Positions 14,672 to 20,462 of a stretch of DNA of 25,369 nucleotides are shown one piece after another. The notes beneath the pieces were generated by a model, which searched no databases, was not told the origin of the DNA, and saw nothing but the letters and a program-made list of their open reading frames with translations. The stretch is from a virus, in the IMG/VR virus record IMGVR_UViG_3300034118_001588, positions 1 through 25,369 of that record; one strand, given 5' to 3'. Both the position numbers and the translations under genes were made by a program. Positions within the stretch are counted from its first letter, which is position 1. Each line of letters starts with the position of its first letter.

Positions 14672-15463
14672 TCAGAAGAATCCGCCTTGAGCAGTGACGT
14701 GAGCACCTGGGATGTAACCAGAGCTATTGGGTCCGTCAGGGAACACACCAACGTAAATACGGTCGCCTCGTTCCAGGTAGATGCCTTTGTTGCGTAGAGG
14801 AGCAGTGGAACCTAAGCCAGTGGTGTTACCAGCTTGCGCAACGGGAGCTGCAAGTTGCGGCATCAGGTCGGAGCAGTCGACAGTGCCACTGTTAGCTGGA
14901 AGAGTCTTGGCAAAGAGTACTTTGTAATCACCAGAAGCTGGGATAGGTACGGTCGTACCACGAGTCTGGTAGAACACGATAGTTACCGCTGGCTGATAAC
15001 CATAGGCAACACCGTTGTACGAAAAACCACTGGCGGTTCCGCCCGAATAAACTAATGCGGTATTAACGCCCGTAAGAGTTGTTGCTCCCGTGTAAGTGTA
15101 ATAACCGTAACCACTGCCGGGAGCAGTAGCTAAGACCCCAGTGGCAGCAACAAACACAAGCTGACCACTGACAAGAGATATAACAGTACCAGAAGTCGAC
15201 GCATTAACGGTGTAATCTGGGCCACGATAGAAGTCATTACGACTGATGGTAATGGAATCAACAACGCCGCCACTATTGTTATCTTCTTGCAGAGCAGCGT
15301 CCATATCCACCAAAATCGATGGAGCTTGTCCGCCCTGCACAAAGAGAGTATTGGCAGTAGAACTACCAACAGTCTGAGTCGTTACCCGAACCGAATCAAA
15401 TAACGGCCGGTCAATAAGCAGGGGTTGCTTGTTCGTGCTAGTACTAGATATTTGACTAAACAC
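14672..15463 (-). CDS. Probable virion structural protein, 263 aa
   Basis: The family is not recognised. The protein is Gly/Thr/Ser/Val-rich and beta-type throughout, with segments such as YTYTGATTLTGVNTALVYSG and YLERGDRIYVGVFPDGP. These features fit a head decoration, tail or fibre-associated protein. The GTG start at 15461-15463 is the only start in this region of the frame; the nearest Shine-Dalgarno (GGAGG, 15489-15493) is 25 bases away with a perfect hairpin in between. The downstream 516-aa gene follows after two bases. It diverges from the HNH gene at 15513. Confidence 0.6.
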   Translation of the reverse strand: MFSQISSTSTNKQPLLIDRPLFDSVRVTTQTVGSSTANTLFVQGGQAPSILVDMDAALQEDNNSGGVVDSITISRNDFYRGPDYTVNASTSGTVISLVSGQLVFVAATGVLATAPGSGYGYYTYTGATTLTGVNTALVYSGGTASGFSYNGVAYGYQPAVTIVFYQTRGTTVPIPASGDYKVLFAKTLPANSGTVDCSDLMPQLAAPVAQAGNTTGLGSTAPLRNKGIYLERGDRIYVGVFPDGPNSSGYIPGAHVTAQGGFF

Positions 15464-15493
15464 CCTGTCTACGCTAGTTTGACAGGGGCCTCC
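15463..15493 (-). promoter_or_regulatory. Structured ribosome binding site of the 263-aa gene
   Basis: GGAGG (15489-15493) is followed by CCCTGTC, an 11-base loop and GACAGGG, whose last G (15463) is the first base of the GTG start. Folding the 7-bp stem would bring the distant Shine-Dalgarno to usable spacing, as described for the T4 gene 38 ribosome binding site. Confidence 0.5.
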
Positions 15494-15512
15494 AAAAACT
15501 TCTCTTATTCTA

Positions 15513-16103
15513 ATGGCACAAACAACTTTTCAGTGTGCTTGTTGTGGTAAGTTTTACGAACGCCAAGGAAATACCGCAGCTTGGCATCGAAAGCGTTTGC
15601 GAGATAGGGGGTATGTCTATTGCTCAAAGAACTGCGCTTCTTTTAAACATGGTGGAAACAGAGATAAAACACCAGAATACGGTTCATGGTGTGCAATGAA
15701 AAGCCGCTGCAATTGTATTGGTACAACTCATTACGAACGCTATGGTGGACGTGGCATTAGCTATGATCCGGCTTGGGAAGACTTCACGGTATTTCTAGCG
15801 GACATGGGCGAGAAACCAGATCCCAAAACGGAATTAGAAAGAATCAACAATAACAAAAACTATTGCAAAGAAAACTGTCGTTGGGCTACAAGAAAAGAAC
15901 AAACGCGTAATCGAGGAGGGAAACGTGCAACACGGCTTTACACCTTCGAGGGTAAAACAATGTGTATTGCAGACTGGGCGAAAGAAGTTGGTATTACACC
16001 ACAGGCAATGCAAAAACGGCTTAGCAACGAATGGCCCCTTGATAAAGCGTTCTCAAAAGAACGTCATGACGGCAAGGGAGGAACTCACGTAAAACCTAAA
16101 TAA
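15513..16103 (+). CDS. HNH-type homing endonuclease, 196 aa
   Basis: Belongs to the phage HNH family with the signature SWCAMKSRCN, YGGRGISYDPAWEDFTVFL, LERINNNKNYCKENCRWATR and KEQTRNRG. The N-terminal ~55 residues hold a Cys-rich zinc-finger-like element (QCACCGKFY, then YVYCSKNC). The C-terminal ~40 residues form a DNA-binding helix module typical of these enzymes (YTFEGKTMCIADWAKEVGIT, then KRLSNEWPLDKAFS). It would make a site-specific double-strand cut and spread by homing. It is a lone plus-strand gene between minus-strand structural genes, with its own terminator, which fits an inserted mobile gene. No interrupted host gene is seen around it, so it is free-standing. No good Shine-Dalgarno sequence precedes the ATG. 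Confidence 0.85.
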   Translation: MAQTTFQCACCGKFYERQGNTAAWHRKRLRDRGYVYCSKNCASFKHGGNRDKTPEYGSWCAMKSRCNCIGTTHYERYGGRGISYDPAWEDFTVFLADMGEKPDPKTELERINNNKNYCKENCRWATRKEQTRNRGGKRATRLYTFEGKTMCIADWAKEVGITPQAMQKRLSNEWPLDKAFSKERHDGKGGTHVKPK

Positions 16104-16107
16104 AATA

Positions 16108-16144
16108 AAAAGCGCGGTCGAGCTCAATGTTCTACTGCGCTTTT
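16108..16144 (+). terminator. Rho-independent terminator after the HNH gene
   Basis: AAAAGCGC (16108-16115) pairs with GCGCTTTT (16137-16144) across a 21-base loop containing GAGCTC. The U tract is partly inside the stem. With A and T tracts on both sides it could stop transcription in both directions between the convergent genes at 16103 and 16170. Confidence 0.65.
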
Positions 16145-16169
16145 ACTGATTCGTCAATTCTAACGTGGT

Positions 16170-16874
16170 TTAACCATATGGATTCATGTTAAGCAACATT
16201 TGAAATGGATTCATGGCGAGAGGTTGTGCAGGCGTCAACAAAAGCTCCCCTACCAACTGTTCTTTAAACAATTCACCAAGAGATTTATCTGTTGGTTTAC
16301 TGCCCTCCATTGCCGATAAGAAGCCTTGGAGGAAACCGGCAGAAGATGTTTCCTGCCCAGTAGCTGCTCCTTGTGCTTGTTCGCCGGAGAGAGGTTGCCT
16401 TCCTTGTTGATAGGTTTTCTGTAATTCAGAATAACTTTTAACGGGTTGACCGTAATAACTCTTGCCTTCTTTCGTAGGAAGTGACGCCCACTCAGGTGCA
16501 AGAGCAGCAACAAACTCAGGTGTTAAACCTTGTTTCTGTAAATAAGAAAGGCCGCCAAGACCCATGGTACGTTGGCGTGCAAGATCAAGTGCAGCAATGT
16601 CTTGCTCAACCGGACCAAAAGAGCCTAAGCCAAGTTTCTTCTGTTGTTGTTGCCAGGTTGGTGTAAGGAATTGATAAGCACCGGCAGCGGTACTTCTTCC
16701 TTTCATTACTTTGTCTGGGTGTTGCTTGAGATCTGGCGCAAGCGATCCACCAAACATGACTCGATATGAGTCTTGACCACCACGTTCTGTTCCTTCCGCA
16801 AAACGCAACATGCGCAAAAGACCTTGCGCTTCCGGCGTTTGTCTAAACTTTTCGTAAAAGGAACGATCTGCCAT
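16170..16874 (-). CDS. Lambda R-like lytic transglycosylase (GH104), 234 aa
   Basis: Resembles lambda endolysin R (GH104), which cleaves peptidoglycan glycan strands. Residues about 10-165 align in order: LLRMLRFAEGT with Glu27 as the catalytic Glu, a YRVMFGG strand, HPDKV, STAAGAYQFLTPTWQQQQKK, LGLGSFGPVEQDIAALDLA and APEWASLPT with YYGQ. A Gln-rich linker follows, then a ~55-residue C-terminal module (FLQGFL ... KEQLVGELL ... PAQ ... NPFQMLL ... NPY). The same module ends the M23-like protein at 18433. Being in the late structural block with a special tail, it is more likely a virion-associated cell-wall enzyme than the lysis endolysin (inference). ATG 16874 has an AGGAG 9 bases upstream. 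Confidence 0.85.
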   Translation of the reverse strand: MADRSFYEKFRQTPEAQGLLRMLRFAEGTERGGQDSYRVMFGGSLAPDLKQHPDKVMKGRSTAAGAYQFLTPTWQQQQKKLGLGSFGPVEQDIAALDLARQRTMGLGGLSYLQKQGLTPEFVAALAPEWASLPTKEGKSYYGQPVKSYSELQKTYQQGRQPLSGEQAQGAATGQETSSAGFLQGFLSAMEGSKPTDKSLGELFKEQLVGELLLTPAQPLAMNPFQMLLNMNPYG

Positions 16875-16878
16875 GGTG

Positions 16879-16995
16879 TTATGCTCCTACCCAATTTGAA
16901 CTTGCTCTAAGACCAGGGATAAAAACAGCTTGTAATGCAACAACAAGACTGAGCTTGGTCGTGAGGCGTTTAACAAAATTAGGGCAGAGGATCAT
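16879..16995 (-). CDS. Possible small ORF, 38 aa
   Basis: ATG 16993-16995 to TAA 16879-16881 reads MILCPNFVKRLTTKLSLVVA and ends NWVGA, a weakly hydrophobic peptide. Its last codons contain the AGGAG used by the transglycosylase gene, so its translation would be coupled to that gene if real. It has no Shine-Dalgarno sequence of its own and no recognised family. It could be a leader peptide or chance. Confidence 0.25.
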   Translation of the reverse strand: MILCPNFVKRLTTKLSLVVALQAVFIPGLRASSNWVGA

Positions 16996-17080
16996 TGGTC
17001 TAAAGCAACAACACTGGCCCCCGTGAATCAAAGATTCGTGTCCAGTAGGCTGGGCTTACATGCTAAGCAATGCCAAAGTT
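16996..17080. other. Non-coding gap with an imperfect inverted repeat
   Basis: This is the rest of the 206-base gap between the transglycosylase and the 283-aa gene. ACTGG (17013-17017) pairs with CCAGT (17042-17046), enclosing CGTGAATC-AAA-GATTCGTG (17022-17040). The inner stem pairs fully only as plus-strand RNA, where it needs two G-U pairs; on the transcribed minus strand two pairs are lost. No gene, tRNA or clear terminator is seen. Confidence 0.35.
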
Positions 17081-17932
17081 TTATTTCTTAACTAACTTAA
17101 GAAGCTCTTCAAACTTAGCAGCATCCATCACGTTAGGCTGACCAAATACAGATGTTGTAGCTGTACCAAGGGGAGCTGCGCCTAAACCTGACAATTCAGA
17201 TGTTGGTTTAATCGTGGAGTAAGGAGGTGGCGTCTGTGCTCCAGGGGCAAGGTTAGAGGTTACACCAAAGCCTGTGGAGTAACCAGTGCCTGTCGGTAAA
17301 CCAGGAACTTGTGTCGGGAAGCCTTGCGGTGTTGGCACAAGTTGTTCGGTAATACCAAAGCCTTGTCCTGCACGCGCCATGTTACCGGCAAGAGTGCCTT
17401 GAATTGCTTCGTAGCCAGACTGTCCGGCTTTGACTTTGGCAGCAAGGGTGGGATTGGCTTTTGCCCACATCTGCATGCCGATATCTTCTGCCGACTGAAC
17501 CTGTTCAGGCGTAGCACCGGGGGCAACAGCTTTTAGACGTGCCGCTTCGTAACGCTGAAGCTCAGGATCTTGAGCAGTAAGCTGAGCAACACGAGATGCC
17601 TCGGATTGGTATGCACGTTCAGCCGCAGCTTGTTGGCCAGGAAAACCTGCACCTGAGCGAAAACTTTCTGCTGCAGCCCCTGCACGAAGCTCTTCTTCTT
17701 TGTAACCTGTGCCGTAATCACGCAAGCTTCCGGTAGGTTTAGTAGATGTAGCTCTACCGGAAGTACCGCGACGGCCTCCCATGCCCCCACCACCTGGATT
17801 GTAAGGAGCTGCAGGCTGATTAAAAAATTTACCGGCAGCATTTACTGCTCCCGGAATGTTAGGGAGTATACTCAATCCGCTAAGTGCCCATGGAGCAATG
17901 CGCCCAATATTAGAAACAACAGGTCCAATCAT
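17081..17932 (-). CDS. Gly/Ala/Pro-rich probable virion protein, 283 aa
   Basis: The family is not recognised. The N-terminal ~37 residues are hydrophobic and glycine-bearing (MIGPVVSNIGRIAPWALSGL), able to insert in or touch a membrane. A Gly/Arg-rich linker (GGGGMGGRRGTSGRA) and an Ala-rich helical centre (AAAESFRSGAGFPGQQAAAE) follow, then a Pro/Gly/Thr-rich region and a short C-terminal helix (KFEELLKLVKK). Such composition is common in internal or ejected virion proteins (inference). ATG 17932 overlaps the TGA of the upstream gene (TGATG), which decides this start over an in-frame TTG at 17941. It lies between the connector-like gene and the transglycosylase. Confidence 0.6.
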   Translation of the reverse strand: MIGPVVSNIGRIAPWALSGLSILPNIPGAVNAAGKFFNQPAAPYNPGGGGMGGRRGTSGRATSTKPTGSLRDYGTGYKEEELRAGAAAESFRSGAGFPGQQAAAERAYQSEASRVAQLTAQDPELQRYEAARLKAVAPGATPEQVQSAEDIGMQMWAKANPTLAAKVKAGQSGYEAIQGTLAGNMARAGQGFGITEQLVPTPQGFPTQVPGLPTGTGYSTGFGVTSNLAPGAQTPPPYSTIKPTSELSGLGAAPLGTATTSVFGQPNVMDAAKFEELLKLVKK

Positions 17933-18393
17933 CACCGCCAAACCTCATGTAAATAAATGCGTGATCCCACAGCCGTATCGGCAGGGCCAGGTAAAGCCTG
18001 GATGAATTCAGCACCAGAGCGTTCGTAACGATATCTGGCCTGGAACGGATCCTTATAGTTGGGAACGTAAAGGATACCGGCTAAACGGTTGGTTTCGTAG
18101 AGATAAATCTCATCCCAAACCTTAAGCGCCTCTTTGGCATTACTGGATCTGATCGTACGATCAACGTCACCAACAATGTTTTCGATGCGCGTAGAGGGTG
18201 AAGTAGCAACTTCAGTCCTCTTTTCAGCAGTGTCGCAACGTCCAATTTGGATAGCAATTTTGTCATAGAAGTATGAATCCGGAACGGTGTTCATAGTTTC
18301 TTCAAGTCGGGCATAGTCACCCGCCGGCACGGAAACCGTGAAGTAGCCTAGGTGATACCTGACTCTACTCTTGTCAAAATCGCTGAGCTGCAC
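17932..18393 (-). CDS. Probable head-tail connector or structural protein, 153 aa
   Basis: A compact soluble α/β protein beginning MQLSDFDKSRVRYHLGYFTV, with a helical middle (ARLEETMNTVPDSYFYDKIA), a second half with SNAKEALKVWDEIYLYETNR, and a GSRIYLHEVWR end. Its size, and its place after the capsid genes in late-gene order, suggest a head-completion or neck protein. The start resembles phage proteins annotated that way (recalled only). The GTG start at 18391-18393 has a GGAA element upstream. Its TGA overlaps the next ATG (TGATG). Confidence 0.5.
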   Translation of the reverse strand: MQLSDFDKSRVRYHLGYFTVSVPAGDYARLEETMNTVPDSYFYDKIAIQIGRCDTAEKRTEVATSPSTRIENIVGDVDRTIRSSNAKEALKVWDEIYLYETNRLAGILYVPNYKDPFQARYRYERSGAEFIQALPGPADTAVGSRIYLHEVWR

Positions 18394-18432
18394 AGCTTAT
18401 TTCCGTATGTTCTCAATTATAAATGCAGTGAA

Positions 18433-19098
18433 TTAAACGGCGTATGGATTAGGAAGGCTGGCTAGTAACTCCATGGGATTGATTGTTTGAGCGGGTTGTA
18501 ATAACTGCTGGACAAGTTGACGTTTCATTTTGGTCGCACCGCTTTCTTTCGGTTCACCTGCAAAACCAGTGCCAAGTAAGTAACCCATTAAAAACTCTTT
18601 AGGATCTGTGCCAGCACCGGAGGGATCTTGTACCTTTCCACCCGTAAGATCAGAAGCTTCTCCTAGCGTCTTCATGTGGCCGTAGCCAAGCTCATATTTT
18701 CCATCTCCTGTTGTCCAGGTGGCTAAATTACCGTAACCACCTTCATTGGGACGAGGTTTAAATTTAACATCTCCTTCTACAAAAATCTCAGTCCCTTCTG
18801 CACCAGCATAATCTCTACCCCTGTGGTATGTGCTAGCACCAGCAATGCCTGTATTTCTGGGGCCAAAACCAGAAGTCATTGTAAGGCCGGCTGCTGGATT
18901 TAGTTGCAACCCACCTTTTTCATCGGCAATATACTTAGGGACTCGATTTGGTCCGACCCTAACACCTAAAAATTTACTGCGATGGATGCCAGGGTCTTCG
19001 TATTGATTGGTCTGAAGGTTTAATACATAGCCATGCAAATGTGGACCGGAAGAAATTCCAGTAGATCCAAGCTGCCCTAGTCGCGTGATCTTTGCCAT
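18433..19098 (-). CDS. Circularly permuted M23-type peptidase, 221 aa
   Basis: Probable zinc peptidase that cuts peptidoglycan cross-bridges. All five active-site residues of the LytM/M23 family are present but in rotated order. The family's last motif, GPHLH (His20, His22), is at the N-terminus in GQLGSTGISSGPHLHGYV. The first motif HxxxD follows (His92, Asp96 in TYHRGRDYAG), preceded by the usual SGFGPRN. The middle motif comes last (His141 in ELGYGHMKTLG). An in-frame TAG nine bases upstream of the ATG rules out a longer canonical N-terminus. Residues 168-221 are a module shared with the transglycosylase at 16170 (FLMGYL ... KRQLVQQLL.PAQ ... NPMELL ... NPY). A terminator lies just upstream. 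The fold is inferred from motifs. Confidence 0.75.
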   Translation of the reverse strand: MAKITRLGQLGSTGISSGPHLHGYVLNLQTNQYEDPGIHRSKFLGVRVGPNRVPKYIADEKGGLQLNPAAGLTMTSGFGPRNTGIAGASTYHRGRDYAGAEGTEIFVEGDVKFKPRPNEGGYGNLATWTTGDGKYELGYGHMKTLGEASDLTGGKVQDPSGAGTDPKEFLMGYLLGTGFAGEPKESGATKMKRQLVQQLLQPAQTINPMELLASLPNPYAV

Positions 19099-19111
19099 AT
19101 CTACATTCTAA

Positions 19112-19138
19112 AAGTAAAAACCCCTGGTTTCCCAGGGG
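19112..19138 (-). terminator. Rho-independent terminator before the M23-like gene
   Basis: On the minus strand CCCCTGG-GAAA-CCAGGGG is followed by TTTTTACTTTT. The 7-bp GC-rich stem with a GNRA-type loop is strong. It follows the 142-aa gene and lies 13 bases before the M23-like ATG, so it should lower expression of the genes beyond it. Confidence 0.9.
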
Positions 19139-19158
19139 CATAGTTTGGAGATGAGTAA

Positions 19159-19587
19159 TCAAACCCTGATCAGGTCCGCAGCAATCACCGCATCCCAGTC
19201 AACTCGCTTGATTTGTTTTAACTGTTCGAGATTGTTGAACCTTTCACCCGATAAGGACATCTGAAGATCTTTAATCTCTCGGGCTGTTTTCAATCCAATA
19301 CCCTTAATATGATCAGCGATCATTTGAGCGGTAGCTGAATTGATATTTAAACGGTTGTCCGGGGGGAAAGTACGTGGCTCTTCCTGAGCAGCTTTATCTT
19401 TTACTTGAAGCGTCTTTACCGTTTTGGTAGCAGCCTCATCAGGTGTAAGTTCAGTTCTGTAAGCGGTATAAAGGCGACCGTCCTGATCTTCGACCATGTA
19501 CCAGTCGCCGTTATCCCATTCGCTTACAATCTTGACTCTTGCACCTGTTTTTTTGTGCTGATAAAGCATTGCTGCAGTGGTTGACAT
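19159..19587 (-). CDS. Helix-hairpin-helix (ComEA-like) protein with SH3-like N-terminus, 142 aa
   Basis: The C-terminal ~70 residues match ComEA-type tandem helix-hairpin-helix DNA-binding motifs: RLNINSATAQMIADHIKGIG, then LKTAREIKDLQ and FNNLEQLKQIKRV. The N-terminal ~55 residues (GARVKIVSEWDNGDWYMVED) look like a small SH3/KOW-like beta barrel. A basic linker joins them. HhH motifs bind double-stranded DNA without sequence specificity. Located among head genes it may contact packaged or entering DNA, or be a connector part (inference). A perfect 10-bp hairpin overlaps its ATG and a terminator follows its stop. Confidence 0.7.
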   Translation of the reverse strand: MSTTAAMLYQHKKTGARVKIVSEWDNGDWYMVEDQDGRLYTAYRTELTPDEAATKTVKTLQVKDKAAQEEPRTFPPDNRLNINSATAQMIADHIKGIGLKTAREIKDLQMSLSGERFNNLEQLKQIKRVDWDAVIAADLIRV

Positions 19588-19611
19588 AAGACCAGTTACT
19601 TACTGGTCTTA
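19587..19611 (-). promoter_or_regulatory. Perfect hairpin overlapping the 142-aa gene start
   Basis: TAAGACCAGT (19587-19596 on the plus strand) pairs perfectly with ACTGGTCTTA (19602-19611) across a 5-base loop. The first base of the minus-strand ATG is in the stem, and an AGG (19618-19620) lies on the far side of the hairpin. There is no T run, so it is not a terminator; a translation-control or RNA-processing site is likely. Confidence 0.55.
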
Positions 19612-19622
19612 GTTTAACCTAA

Positions 19623-20426
19623 TCAGCTAACAGTGCGGCCCAAGAGGTAGCCATCGATATCTTCGTAGCCAGGTGCTTCATCAGGTTGGATGTAGCAGCA
19701 CTCAACAACGAGGTAACCAACGCGACCACCGCTTGCATCACCGCTGGAGATGTAGAAGCCACCAGAAGTAGCAGTGCTATTCGCGGTTTCTTTTGCAAAC
19801 ACCTTCAGGGTGGTGGCAGCGGTAGCAGCATAGTTCACGTTACCGGCGGTCACACCGGCTGCGCCGGATGCAATCAGGAACGGATTGGTGCTGTAAGCAG
19901 CGGAACCAGCAGCGAAGTAGATCTCGCCAGCCTGGGTACCAGACACGGTGGAAGTTAGGTTGGCCTGGATCACACCTTCGCCAATACCGGAGGCAGCGGT
20001 GGGGCTACCACCATTGCTGCGACCGAAGGAGATCACGTTACCAGTGGCTGCATAAACACCAGAGGAAACACGACCATCACCCCAACCAGAAGCAACGGAG
20101 ATGGTGGAGCGGTACACATAAGCAGGCAGGGTGCTGCTACCAGAAATCACCATGCCGGTGATGTCGGGGCGAGTATCGTCCTGGCGGTAAGGCGAAGGAA
20201 CGATCACATCGGCTGCAGCCACAGGACCGCTACCGGAAGTTGCGGTAACAGGCACGTAACCGCGCTGCTGGAAGTAACGGTAGCCAGGGAGAGCCAGCAC
20301 GGAAGTGGGGCCGCCCTTAGAGCCTTCATTGGTACCATCGCCATTGTTGTCGATGTTTTTGTACCAGCCGTTCAGAGGTTCTGCCCAGTTACCTGGGAAG
20401 ATTTTTTTAGCGGACAAATAGGTCAT
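19623..20426 (-). CDS. Probable capsid decoration or head protein, 267 aa
   Basis: The family is not named. It directly follows the major capsid gene and is beta-rich with many Gly, Ala, Ser and Thr (TSSVSGTQ-like stretches, GEIYFAAGSAAYSTNPFLIA). It opens with a distinct head MTYLSAKKIFPGNWAEPLNG and closes with EAPGYEDIDGYLLGRTVS. Position and composition fit a decoration (head-stabilising) protein made in large amounts. Its GC-rich codon use resembles that of the capsid gene. AGGAAA upstream of the ATG serves as ribosome binding site. Confidence 0.5.
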   Translation of the reverse strand: MTYLSAKKIFPGNWAEPLNGWYKNIDNNGDGTNEGSKGGPTSVLALPGYRYFQQRGYVPVTATSGSGPVAAADVIVPSPYRQDDTRPDITGMVISGSSTLPAYVYRSTISVASGWGDGRVSSGVYAATGNVISFGRSNGGSPTAASGIGEGVIQANLTSTVSGTQAGEIYFAAGSAAYSTNPFLIASGAAGVTAGNVNYAATAATTLKVFAKETANSTATSGGFYISSGDASGGRVGYLVVECCYIQPDEAPGYEDIDGYLLGRTVS

Positions 20427-20462
20427 TTATCTTTTCCTATGTTGTGTTTTATACGTTAGTTA

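Noticed and set aside
16996-17080. tRNA-like look of the structured gap
   Set aside because: No acceptor stem, anticodon loop or GTTCRA T-loop could be laid out on either strand.
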